Part shown: positions 24,217-34,505 of the stretch, one piece after another
Position numbering within the stretch: position 1 is the first letter of the stretch
How the letters are laid out: each line of letters opens with the position of its first letter
Assembly (NCBI GenBank): GCA_949126835.1
Contig: OX421502.1
Location: 37,285,416-37,349,415, forward strand
Direction of reading: 5' to 3'
From: Anisus vortex
Taxonomy: Eukaryota; Mollusca; Gastropoda; Planorbidae
Length of the DNA stretch: 64,000 nt
Made by a program: the position numbers and the translations under genes
The notes under the pieces: generated by a model
Database searches by the model: none
Told to the model about the DNA's origin: nothing
The model's input: the letters and a program-made list of their open reading frames with translations, nothing else

Positions 24217-24254
24217 ATACTGTTATCGAAAGGTTGCCGAACCCTGCTATAGTT

Positions 24255-24638
24255 TATAATTAATCTTTCATTCAAAGTATGAAGCTGTTTCTTAGTTTGT
24301 ACTACTTTTTTTCATCTCGTTTCCTGATCCAGTGAAACACCGCCAATCGCTGCGCCCTTTTCATACCAATCCTTTACCCGTTTCCCGTTGACTGTTAGTC
24401 GACCAAAAAAAAAAACAACAACAGAAGGAAAGACGGAAAACTCCCCGCTGGGTGGTCGCGACATATGGGCGCCTGTATTGGAACTCCAGACTACCGTGTT
24501 GTCAGGTTAGCAGCCGCCAACGCAAGGCCCACACCATGTATCAGACAGTATCAGTCAAAGTTTCAATGTCAGAAGAAACTCTATGGTAATCTTCTCGTCT
24601 GCTTCTCACTAGCTCACTTTTCTGTGTGATGATAAAAC
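24255..24638. other. Intergenic DNA, no gene seen
   Basis: Unique-looking mixed-composition sequence; nothing recognisable. Confidence 0.5.
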
Positions 24639-24936
24639 CAAAGACTATAATAAGATGGACCGCTTGGTCTATTTTTAGAGCTTATATGTTCTTTTTCCCG
24701 TGCGCATCCAATTTACGCTGTCTTAAAGGACTTCCAGGCTCCTAGGTTTGCCTAAATGTTTCCGCTGTAAACAACTTTCGTTTTTAATTTAAATTTTTCA
24801 TTGAGAAAATCATAGCGATTAAATAAAACAGAAGTGTACAGTACAAAAACGAAGTCGGGAATTCCGAAGGTAAGTCATTCTTGTCATCAAATAGCAGAAA
24901 TATTAAAGCAAGCAGTCCATCTTATTATAGTCTTTG
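24639..24936. mobile_element. TIR MITE family 1, copy B (best termini)
   Basis: 298 bp. The 28-bp ends CAAAGACTATAATAAGATGG+ACCGCTTG and, read from the other side, CAAAGACTATAATAAGATGG+ACTGCTTG match at 27 of 28 positions. The interior is shared with copies A and C. The flanks (AAAAC and A-rich) give no convincing target duplication. Confidence 0.86.
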
Positions 24937-25747
24937 AAAAAAAAAACACACACACACACAAACTATTTGACCTAGCTCTGGATCATTTATCCTTTTCACT
25001 TTTGCTTTCCGTCTTTAGGCTACATCTACAGCCTATTTCATCTTTTCTTGGCTTTAGCCTTAACGTTTTCTTCATATCATTCTCCCTTTTCCTCTCCCTT
25101 CTCTACCAACCGCTCGAGCGTGTTATCGGGGTCTGAAAGGCCAACAGCTATAACTGGACACTGTCGTAAGACGCGTCACTCGTTTTTGCTGGTCTCAAAA
25201 CATGTACCAGTGGCACAGGAGCCAGAATGTTTTCTTTCTGCTTCACCAAAGAAATATATTACCTCGTGGCTCACAGAATATATAACAATAGGCCTACTGT
25301 ACTTGAAATATATATACGGAAAGCATATTAAATATATAATTTATACATAATTATCGTCTGGTCGCAATTTTTAATACATTCAAACTTTAAAATATTTATA
25401 TAATAGCATATGAACAGGTAAAGTAAAATTCGATTGTATCTTATGAGAACGGCTGTAATCATTATAGAAAATATACAAAGAAATAAAGTATACTTGACCA
25501 GGAACATGTTATTGACACTCACTGTTTTACTGCATGACGTCCCATCATATGATAAAGGCTCCTAACTAAATATTAAACAGAAAAACAAGTCTATATTTGT
25601 ATTTCGTTTTTTTAGAGCCTATATTTGGATGTTTTAATTATTTTTCCAGTTATAAGAGACTACGATATATTCAATCTGAATGAACAGCCTTATGACGTTT
25701 TAAAGGATCCCCGCCACTTACAGTTTTTGTTTTTTCTGTAGTAAGTA
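24937..25747. other. Intergenic DNA, no gene seen
   Basis: A CA run at 24946-24961 and AT-rich DNA. Two open frames of about 100 residues have no domain I recognise and overlap each other in different frames. Confidence 0.55.
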
Positions 25748-25968
25748 AGTACCCTTCGGTACCAAACAGATCATAGGGCTGGTGATGTTCACCAGTTTCT
25801 GTGACCAGCACAATGACCAACCGCCTTAACTTTACCCCAACTAATGTAACCCATCAAAGCTGGGTAGACTCAGTGACACAAGTCCTGAAAAAAATCCACC
25901 AGGATTCGAACCCAGGATCTTCGGATCGCCAGTCGAACGCGCTGCCGCTCGGCTACTGTGCCCCCATC
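25748..25968 (-). mobile_element. tRNA-derived SINE, minus orientation, near full length
   Basis: Reverse complement of the SINE at 35800-36052. In plus-strand order it shows CCAAACAGATCATAGGGCTG, GTGAACATC-like and CAGTTTCTGTG segments, GACCAGCACAATGACC, GCTGGGTAGACTCAGTGACA and CACCAGGATTCGAACCCAGG (B box in reverse), then TCGAACGCGCTGCCGCTCGG (A box region in reverse). Confidence 0.85.
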
Positions 25969-26039
25969 CCTTCTGTAGTCAAGGACGGCAATAATTTATT
26001 TTCCACATTACAATTTTGGCCCCCTCTTTGAAATAGCCC

Positions 26040-26300
26040 ACCCACACAACCACATGTCCAGCCGCAAGCGCTCACAGGGCCCACGCAGACGACAATTGTC
26101 CACGCAATGTCCGCCCATGGCGTGGATGTTGAGCAGCTGCGACCTGATGGCCGCTACTACTTTATTTTTAGACAATCTGGCAGACACTGCTTCTGCAGCA
26201 GCGCGCGGGGGAGGCAGAAATCTGGACCGGGATAAATCGATATTCCCCATTGGCCCTTAAGCTGTAGGTGGGCGGGCGCTCGAAACCATCATGGCGGACT
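26040..26300. other. GC-rich single-copy-looking island
   Basis: Unlike its AT-rich surroundings, this segment is GC-rich, with motifs such as GGCCCTTAAGCTGTAGGTGG, GGGCGGGCGCTCGAAACC and ATCATGGCGG. It is open on both strands for 68-80 codons, which high GC alone can give. It could be an exon, a promoter or a conserved regulatory block; nothing in it decides. Confidence 0.35.
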
Positions 26301-26814
26301 TTTCTATCGATCGGCAGAGAGATGAAATGAAACTGTGTAGTTTGTTGTAATTATATCACACATTTTATATAACATTATTTCATAACATCTCATTCGTTAT
26401 AGTTAAAAAACGGATCTTTACTTTTATCATGTTATTATTTGTATCAATCTAACAGTCTATGGGGTCTATAGCCTATATTATTGATATTGAAGCTATTTAT
26501 TTAAGTGCTTCGACCGATCAAAGAGCCTACTGGTCTAACTTTGTTTTGAATTGTGGTCATTTATTGTCAAATAAAATTTAAAAAAAATAAATAAGATAAC
26601 ATTATTTAAGTTGCGTGTGTGTATGTGCGTGCGTGCGTGCGTAAGTGTGTGTGTGTGTGTGTTTGTGCCCGACTGTCCAACAATATTTAAAACCACGAAA
26701 AGTCAACCTCCGTCCCTCAGTCCACCTACCAATTTTATCATTAACAAGTAATACAAATGTCTCCCACCGAGTGTTCGTGTGTGTGTTGTTTTTTTACATA
26801 TTAATATAAATTGA
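26301..26814. other. Intergenic DNA, no gene seen
   Basis: AT-rich sequence followed by a GCGTGCGTGC/(GT)n microsatellite at about 26612-26662. Confidence 0.55.
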
Positions 26815-27515
26815 GCTTGATGTATTAATTGACTGCTTTCATTGAATCCTTCCATTGATGTATTAATTGACTGATGTCATTGAATCCTTCCATTGATGTA
26901 TTAATTGACTGATGTCATTGAATCATTCCATTGATGTATTAATTGACTGATGTCATTGAACCCTTCCATTGATGTATTAATTGACTGTGTTAATTGAATC
27001 CATCAATTGATGTGTTAATTGACTGATGTCATTGAACCCGTCCATTGATGTATTAATTGACTGCTTTCATTGAATCCTTCCATTGATGTATTAATTGACT
27101 GATGTCATTGAACCCTTCCATTGATGTGTTAATTGACTGCGTTTATTGAATACTTCAATTGATGTGTTTCTGACCTTGTTTATTGAATCCTTTCATTGAT
27201 ATGTTTTCTGAACTTGTTTATTGAATCCTTCCATTGATGTGTTTCTGACTTTGTTCATTGAATCCTTCCATTGATGTGTTTCTGACCTTGTTCATTGAAT
27301 CCTTCCATTGATGTGTTTCTGACCTTGTTTATTGAATCCTTCCATTGATGTGTTTTCTGAACTTGTTCATTGAATCCTTCCATTGATGTGTTTCTGACCT
27401 TGTTCATTGAATCCTTCCATTGATGTGTTTCTGACCTTGTTTATTGAATCCTTCCATTGATGTGTTTTCTGAACTTGTTCATTGAATCCTTCAATTGATG
27501 TGTTAGATGAACTTT
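26815..27515. repeat. 38-bp then 37-bp minisatellite array
   Basis: About eight to nine copies of a 38-bp unit (TTGATGTATTAATTGACTGA then TGTCATTGAATCCTTCCA) give way near 27160 to a 37-bp version in which ATTAATTGACTGATGTC is replaced by GTTTCTGACCTTGTT(C/T). About nine copies of the second form follow. The flanking ATTGAATCCTTCCATTGATG is common to both. Confidence 0.92.
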
Positions 27516-27663
27516 TTTTTTATCATTTCTTTTATTGGTTTTCTGACTCAATTGGTTCAAATAGATTTGGTCCAAGATGATAGTGTAAGCACAATCAAAA
27601 CTTTTTTAAAACTCTTTTTATTCTTAGGAAAATAGGCTAGATAGCCTACGTGACGTCATAATA
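27516..27663. other. Short intergenic stretch
   Basis: Nothing recognised. Confidence 0.4.
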
Positions 27664-27781
<118 letters not shown>

Positions 27782-30387
27782 ATATATTACTCGCTTGATT
27801 ACGTTAATGTTAAATTTACTTCCTGTTATAATGAATGAATTAAAAGAAATAATTGTTTGTTTTAGACTTAATTGATGTAGAATTAATCTTAATTAGTACT
27901 TTATTTGCTGTAGCCTATATCAAGTCTTTGTTCTAATGTTGGACATACTTAGAGTTTTGTGATAGATTATCGGTTGCTCGTTCGTTTCTATCTTTGTAGT
28001 TACATTATAAGTTACATTTATAAATTAGCCCCATGTAATAGATCTAGGTGTATACACTACATAATTATACTACACATAAATAATGAGAAAATCTGGGTTA
28101 ATTGTCTAATCGTATAAAGCAAAGAATGTGTAAAAAAAAATGGGGTGGCGGAGGGGAGAAACTAAAAGGCTTCGTTTTACTAGCTTTCGTTTATCTCATT
28201 CACACCATCCATCAGCACCTGGGCCTTCCACCCCTCGACCAACGTCACGAAATGGACTGCCCCAAAAAGCCAGCTAGCATCCGTCTTGATCTCCAAGCTG
28301 CATAGCGGAAACTGCAATGGCACCACCAGGCCTGCAGAAAGAATGTTAGTGCCAGACCTTTTATTTTTGTGTTGTTTTTTTTTACCGCCCCCCCCCCCCC
28401 TCTTCTCTTCTTACAAGGTTGCTTTTTGATGCGACCTCGTTACAGTGTAACCTGGAAGAAGAAATAAAAGTGTGTTCCCTTTGGTTGGCATCGTTTGACT
28501 TGCAAGCAGACATCAGTAGTTTTCTGATTTGTTCCTGTCAACTTTAGAATTTAAACTAATTCTTACAAGTCAGATGGTTAAAGCTTAGCTAATGCGCATA
28601 TTGAAATAATAACACACACATACTAAGCCTACACACGCTTTTACATAATAAATATTTATAATAATAATTTTTATCAACTGGGCTTACACGGCGAGAGAGA
28701 GAGAGAATGGGGGGAGGGGACAGAGATTGATGAAGAGAGAGAGAGAGAGAGAGATGGTTGGCTGGGCGGGAAAGAGGGAGAAAAGATCGGAGCGGATTTG
28801 CTATTTTGACCAAATCTGTGTGCAGCCTAAACTGGACACCATTTTGTATCCACACTCCACACAAAAAAATCTGGACAACTCGTCTGCTAACAGTGCTTCT
28901 AATCTAAAGTACGGGGGAGCTGGTAACCATGGCGACAGGCTGCAAAGCATCGAAAAATCTCGGTCATATTTATTTTATTTGTTCCTCTTAATTTTTCTCC
29001 CTCGTTTGTTTTGTTTTGCTTTTAAATGATACCGTTTATCTGGTCACCGGGGTTGTTGATATCTGACAGTTGGCATTGTCACTGTCTAATGTCATCCCCG
29101 GTTGGCAAGGGCGTCGACTTGTCACTGTGCGCCCACTATAAGGCTAACCTAGTTTCAGACTTGATTCGTACGTGACAGTTAATACAGCTGTTAGCAGTGC
29201 AAAGCCTATTCTCTCATAGCTACACTGCTTTTGTTCTGTTAGACTTCATACATACAACTGCTGTAAAGATGTAAGATTTACTATAGGCCTATATAAACAG
29301 ACTTTTTTTTAAAGGCTGTAAGTTTACTGTTTACTTTATACACAGCTGTTTTAAGGCTTTTTATATATCTGCTCGTCACACAAAACTTTGAAATTACTGT
29401 ATACTTCATTCACAGCTGTTTTAAGGCTTAAGATTATTACTCCCCAATCAAAACTGTTTTAAGGCTTTATGAAAACAGTGCACTCAAAACCTAACTATTT
29501 GCAAGGAGGGCGGGCGTGATAAGTTTAGCTTATTCCTACATCTATGCAATAAAAAAAAGTATATAAAAAAACAACTTTAAATGCAGTTATTACAACAGAA
29601 AGTTTTTCATAATGTTTTAGTGCAGCTGCCGTAGATCATTCAATTTTTTAAAAAGTCAATGCGAAACCAGAAAGTTGATAAATCGTATGCCTACAAATGT
29701 CTCAACAAACTGGATTCTTTTTGAAACTTAACAGGTGGAATTTGTATGTTGGCATATATCTGAGTCGAGGTAGGACTTTTTGAGGTGCACTGAGACCTCA
29801 TTAATAACAGTCTTATAGTGTAGGTCTACATTTTTTCAATTTTTCTTACTATTAGGTAATCCATTTCTGCGGTATTGAATTCAGTTTATGTCGCTATAAA
29901 TATTAAACTTACTCTCTTTTGCTTTCAAAACTAAATGTTTTTCTTGTGAAATGGGTGGAGTTGTCCTCCTTTGGCTTGTTGGCATATGTCCAGCACGTCA
30001 TACAGTAATACAGATACGCAAGTTAGCATATGTAGGACACTGCTTACAGATGCGTATGTTAGTATATGTAGGGCACAACATACAGATGCGTATGTCCTGA
30101 TGCAGGTACGAGTGCACAGTATACACTATTAGCAATTGGTAAAAGCCTAAAACGTTAGCAAAAGTCATCACTTCATAAACACGTAGGTCTACGCTTAAAA
30201 AAACAACTACAGGCTTCTGTGGTAGCAGGAGTACAGAATAACGGTATGGAGGTCAGCGCTGCACCTGCCTACATATATTTCGGGTATCTTGATATCTATA
30301 ATTTCTGCATGATACCACACAACACACACACACATACACGCACATACATATAAGTATGTAATGTACACGGGATACTTTCATATACAC

Positions 30388-30390
<3 letters not shown>
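27782..30390. other. Intergenic DNA, no gene seen; minor repeats
   Basis: It holds GA runs at about 28695-28705 and 28735-28753, and a partial repeat at 29320-29480 in which CACAGCTGTTTTAAGGCTT recurs twice with a third variant. A GATGCGTATGTTAG(C/T)ATATGTA-type repeat lies at about 30005-30095. Small open frames show no domain. Confidence 0.55.

Positions 30391-30440
<50 letters not shown>
30391..30440. repeat. (TA)n microsatellite
   Basis: About 25 uninterrupted TA dinucleotides, explaining the Tyr-Ile open frame on the minus strand. The following 30470-30790 holds degenerate TAGG-rich sequence (GTAGGTAGG, GGTAGGTATG). Confidence 0.95.
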
Positions 30441-30442
<2 letters not shown>

Positions 30443-31084
30443 CGCACGTTCCTCCAAACATAAAAAAAATTCAAGGTAAGTAAATTAAGCTAGATAGGTC
30501 CACATAGGTTAAGAAGTTAGATGAGTGGGTAATAGGTAGGTAGGAAGCTTGGTAGGTATGTGAATAAGTATCCTAAAGTTACACTATATTGCATTAATAT
30601 TTACCCAAGCGTGGGCCAAGATTAAAACGAAGGTAGAATACCTGGGTCAATATAGTGTGCGATTAGGAAGGTTGGTTGGTAACTAGACAGGTAGGTGAGT
30701 AGGTATAATGTAGGTCAGGTAATCAGGTAGGTATGAGAGTAAATATATGTAGGTAACTATGTATGAAAGTAGGTCAAAAGGTAGGTAGGTAGAAAAGAAG
30801 GAACTTTTTTTTACTTTTCATCATTTCAAGAGACAAGTTAAAACATGCGTTAATGGCATTCCTGCTGGTTTTTGATTCTTTTGATGGTGAATCTTGGTCT
30901 GTGGGAGCCAAGATTAGACCATTACCACCACCATTACGCCTACCCCGTCCCCACCACGCACGTTCTTCCAAAGACATTTACATCAATCGTCTGATAAACA
31001 CTTCTAAGAATCACACACACACACCCTCTCTCCTCCCCACCCAAACCTTATCCCACTCTCCCCCCTCTTGTCAAACAGATTTAT

Positions 31085-31412
31085 TCGATTCCTTCACAAA
31101 TTAACGTCTGCTGCTAGAAACTTTACGTCTGGTAGAATATTTCATAAAATATTACTTAAAATGCTTAGATAAACATATGGACAAAAAACACTTCCCTTAT
31201 CCCTTATGCGAGAACAAATGCATATATGAATTCTTTCTTCCCGAGTGGCATTCGGGCATGGAATGGGTTGCCTGAACAAACCAGGAAAACCAGTAACTTA
31301 GCATCATTTAAAACATTAATAAAGATGCAAGACTAGACTCGGACCACGGATGAGTGTAGGACGCAATAATCTTCTTTATAGAAGGAGCGCCTGTAAGATA
31401 TACGATAAGATA
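31085..31412 (+). pseudogene. Non-LTR retrotransposon 3' end (pol C-terminus plus tail)
   Basis: From about 31186 the frame reads LIPYARTNAYMNSFFPSGIR, then AWNGLPEQTRKTSNLASFKT and LIKMQD followed by a stop near 31333. The FFPSGIRAWNGLPE motif with a trailing ASFKT is typical of the last residues of several LINE pol proteins. The 3' tail (CAATAATCTTCTTTATAGAA, GGAGCGCCTGTAAGATATAC, GATAAGATAA) is shared with the SINE at 63000-63176. The 5' side is lost, so this is a 5'-truncated copy. Confidence 0.78.
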
Positions 31413-31819
31413 AAAACAATAACAAAACATAAAAACAGTTCTAGATATTTGTTTTCTTTTCTGGCAGATTAAATCAGCTTTTAATTCTAATTTTTCTTTT
31501 TCATATAGTAAAAAAAAAAAAAAGAAATAAAAACAACTGAGTATGAATTCGCATAAATAATGTTTTTTTATTATTAGAAAATTGAAAAACTAATCAAATA
31601 CTTAGTAATACTTTCTCTATTGTTTTTTTCTTCTATTAAATTACGAAACCTAATTTTCTATTTTAAGCGACTCTATGGGTTACCGGAATTTTAAGTGAGT
31701 GCTTAAGTCGATAATATAATGAGTAAACCATGCCCTTAGTTTATTGTTCTTTTTTTAAATATATATATTTCAATGCGACTTCATACACAAGTAGACTGTA
31801 GGCCTAGACTCCAGAGTCA
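31413..31819. other. Intergenic DNA, no gene seen
   Basis: AT-rich with A runs; nothing recognisable. Confidence 0.5.
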
Positions 31820-31827
31820 CTCTAGAT

Positions 31828-32088
31828 CAGGGGTCTCCAAAAGTTTTAGCCAGAGGGCCGCAGTAATTATCAAACAGCAGTTCGGGGGCCACTACTTTAT
31901 ATTACTCGAGGTTCAAATAAAAAAGAATCTAAACATGGTTGTTGTTTTTAATTATTTATTTAACATTATTTTATTCAGTTATTATTTAAAAACACCTTTC
32001 GTAAATTAAAAGGCCTCAACGGGCCGGATGAGAGGGCCTCGAGGACCGCATCCGGCCCGCGAGCCGTAGTTTGGAGACTCCACCCCTG
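31828..32088. mobile_element. hAT-like MITE (CAGGGGTCTCCAAA termini), 8-bp target duplication
   Basis: It starts CAGGGGTCTCCAAAAGTTTT, AGCCAGAGGGCCGCAGTAAT and ends GCCGTAGTTTGGAGACTCCA, CCCCTG. Flanks are ctctagat (31820-31827) and ctctagac (32089-32096), matching at 7 of 8. The GGGCCGCA/GCATCCGGCCCGCGAGCC subterminal design is a familiar hAT non-autonomous layout. The 3' end has a CCA insertion relative to the 5' end. Confidence 0.87.
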
Positions 32089-32529
32089 CTCTAGACCATA
32101 CGCAAACTAATTATTTTTTTTTTTCTGTGAAATCATAAACTAAAAAAAGAAGTAGATAATATAAAGTTAGTTTGCTCCACTGTTTTCTTGTTGTTGTTGT
32201 AAGCACAATAATGCGTGTTAACGCGCGTGTGTGGGGGGGGGGGGGGGGTAAATATTGTTCACATACATTTACATGTAGCCTAGGTCAGTTTCTAGTGTCT
32301 AATGTCTATCACAACAACCTAAAGGCAATCCAGTAGGTCACTGTGTTCTCGTGTACAGACTATGAGAGTAATGTGCTCTTGTTTATGTTTGTTGTTTTCA
32401 TTTTTAAATTACGGTAGGCCTACGCTCTTTTTTTGCAGATCGACATTTACACACGTAGCCCAAATCTCACTTTATCTCATTATATATAAATAGCAAAGCG
32501 GTGTGTGTGTGTGTACGTGCGCAGAAATA
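32089..32529. other. Intergenic DNA, no gene seen
   Basis: Includes a G run at about 32228-32246 and an AT-rich stretch. Nothing recognisable. Confidence 0.5.
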
Positions 32530-32870
32530 TAGTGTGAGCCAGTGAATGTCTATATATATATTAGTGCATACGTAGGTCTGAGTATGGCAGTGTGTTTAAT
32601 CTATATATACCAATACAAATGTATGTTATGTCTGAGTAGGGCAGTGTGTTTAATCTATTATAATATATACCAATACACACGTGAGTCTAAGTTGTGCAGT
32701 GTGTTTAACCTATATACCAATATACATGTATGTCTGAGTAGGGCAGTGTGTTTAACCTATATATACCAATACACATGTGGGTCTAAGTAGAGCAGTGTGT
32801 TTAACGCATAGACCTATATATATTCACCAGTACACACGTAGGCCTAAGTAGGGCAACGTGTTTAAAATTA
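32530..32870. repeat. ~50-57-bp minisatellite
   Basis: Five to six copies of a unit with GTCT(G/A)AGTAGGGCAGTGTGTT, TAA(T/C)CTATATATACCAATAC and ACATGT(A/G). The plus-strand 82-residue frame is the repeat translation. Confidence 0.85.
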
Positions 32871-33190
32871 ACCGTAAAACACGTCAGCAACGCATTACTA
32901 TTACACATTACTATTTTTACCTGCATATAGGCCAGTGCATTCAGAAAATTTGTTCTTACATTCTGTCCCGTTTTTGTTTGATGTTTTGCGTTGTTGTATT
33001 ATTTGTTTGTGTGTGTGTCTGCTATTTGATGTTGTTTATGTTCTATTTTAAAGGAGGGGAAAATACCACAAAACATCTTACATAGTAAATGTTGCACGAT
33101 CTTTTCTTTCATGGATAGCCTTATGTTTTTGATCCATAGACCATAATATTATGTTCAACCATTGGTGTGCAAATGTGCGAATAATGTAAG
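32871..33190. other. Intergenic DNA, no gene seen
   Basis: Nothing recognisable. Confidence 0.5.
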
Positions 33191-33191
33191 G

Positions 33192-33272
33192 TTAACCCTT
33201 CCTGTACCGACCTACTTCTATCTATGCTGCCTTCAGTTCCGCTATATACGCGCCCGGGACTGTAAGGGTTAA
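33192..33272. mobile_element. piggyBac-like MITE, 73 bp, copy 1, with TTAA duplication
   Basis: The element 33196-33268 is framed by TTAA on both sides (33192-33195 and 33269-33272). It begins CCCTTCCTGTACCGACC and ends GCCCGGGACTGTAAGGG, so the termini are inverted (CCCTTCCTGTACC against CCCTTACAGTCCC). TTAA duplications and CCC-starting ends are the hallmark of piggyBac-type transposition. It is near-identical to 60462-60534 in the opposite orientation. Confidence 0.85.
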
Positions 33273-33309
33273 CAACAAGTGAAAACGAGGGGAGGAGTAG
33301 GGTAAATAA

Positions 33310-33400
33310 AGATTGGAGGAGGGGGTGAGGGGGTGATGGAGGAGGGGGTGATGGAGGAGGGGGTGATGGAGGAGGGGGTGATGGAGGAGGGGGTGATGGT
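33310..33400. repeat. 15-bp GGAGGAGGGGGTGAT minisatellite
   Basis: About six copies, nearly pure purine on the plus strand and translating as Pro-Pro-Pro-Pro-Ser on the minus strand. A G run follows at 33480-33494. Confidence 0.92.
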
Positions 33401-33563
33401 GAAGAACAGAGAACTAGGCTGATAGTTTTCCAGTGATTTTCCACACGTTAAAGTGTATGAGCTGGATGGGGGTGGAGGTGGGGGGGGGGGGGGGCAACGT
33501 TTATAAAGTTACCAGGAGATAGATGATGAGTCAACACTCAACTTCTCATTCAAACATGTATAG

Positions 33564-33778
33564 CAAGGGTCGGCAACCTTTGATGATAATAGTCTGCCAA
33601 AGTAGTGATTTCTCATTTCTTCAGAGCGTCATTCGGTCATCCAGCTCTAGCACTAATTCCGTGTAGAAGAGACTTGAATTGCCTTTTTGGTTGCATCATC
33701 TGCGTGTGCCATTAATATATCGCTCTCTGTGTGCCAAGGCTGGGGCGATTTTTTGTGTGTCTAGGTTGCTGATCCCTG
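33564..33778. mobile_element. hAT-like MITE, CAAGGGTCGGCAACC termini
   Basis: It starts CAAGGGTCGGCAACCTTTGA and ends GGTTGCTGATCCCTG. Flanks atgtatag (33556-33563) and ttgtacag (33779-33786) match at 6 of 8. It is related to the elements at 4982 and 19852 in its ends but not clearly in the interior. Confidence 0.78.
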
Positions 33779-34348
33779 TTGTACAGGAAATATTTGTTGT
33801 AGCTTAAATGCCGCAGCTAATGGTTTCGCGCCCTACAGATTTAATGCCCACATTCAAAAGCAATACATCTTCAGTGATTCCACTGTTACGAAGGGATCTA
33901 TTCTTCATAGGACAATGCAGCCAATTACATATACACTAATGGAGAGAGAGAGAAAACAAAAGAAGAAAGAAAACACTGGCTTTTTAAACAATGTCTTTTT
34001 ATACACAGTGTATTTTTAATACAACCAGTTAAAAATGTACAAGTTCCATTTATATTATTCACATGGCATTATTCAGATTTTGTTAAAGTAAACACTTTCA
34101 AGATACAAACAAAAGAAATATTTAGGCCTATACTTACCCTTAGCCTACTTAGATCTATATTATATGTAAATGAATATAATAAAAGACAATGATGTAGAAT
34201 TAATAGATCGCTTAAAGGGCCAACAGTTGTGTTAAGGGTTAGACATATGCTTGGTGGTGAGTGATCCGACATGTACAAAAAGTTTCACCAGAATAAATGA
34301 CGAAACTAATCATTCTTAATTTTCTATTTTCAACAAAATTAAAAAGTG
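33779..34348. other. Intergenic DNA, no gene seen
   Basis: AT-rich; nothing recognisable. Confidence 0.45.
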
Positions 34349-34505
34349 TCCACCCAGCTCTGATGGGTACCTGACACTAGTTGGGGTAAAAGTAAAGGCG
34401 GCTGGGCTGGGGCATTGTGCTGGCCACACATCCCCTCATATGCCGTCGCCACAGAAACGGTTGAACGCTGCTTCACCAGCCCTATGATCAGTTTGGTCCG
34501 AACGG
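34349..34505 (+). mobile_element. SINE 3' fragment, plus orientation
   Basis: Body and tail only: CCACCCAGCTCTGATGGGTA, CCTGACACTAGTTGGGGTAA, GGCGGCTGGGCTGGGGCATT, GTGCTGGCCACACATC and CCACAGAAACGGTTGAACGC are shared with 35800-36052. The tRNA-like head is absent, consistent with 5' truncation. Confidence 0.83.

Larger units (their letters stand above)
20027..24220 (+). mobile_element. Non-autonomous gypsy-like LTR retrotransposon with 4-bp target duplication
   Basis: Two 1035-bp direct repeats (20031-21065 and 23182-24216) start TGTTAC and end GTAATA, an imperfect inverted terminus. They are flanked by ATAC on both sides (20027-20030 and 24217-24220). The internal region is only 2116 bp. 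It has a 404-nt leader, one 313-codon ORF and about 770 nt of non-coding sequence. There is no protease, no RT palm/fingers and no integrase, so it must rely on proteins supplied by another element. The LTR pair appears identical by eye, which points to a recent insertion. Confidence 0.92.
19852..24246. mobile_element. hAT-like MITE split by an LTR element
   Basis: The left part (19852-20030) starts CAGGGGTCGGCAACCTACG and carries TGGCACGC, CAATGGCACGCGGAA and TTGGCACGTGAATGAATTAG. The right part (24217-24246) reads ATACTGTTATCGAAAGGTTG then CCGAACCCTG. Together they rebuild the same layout as the element at 4982-5165. Flanking octamers tcgtagtt and ctatagtt match at 5 of 8, so the MITE is old relative to the LTR insertion inside it. 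Confidence 0.8.
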
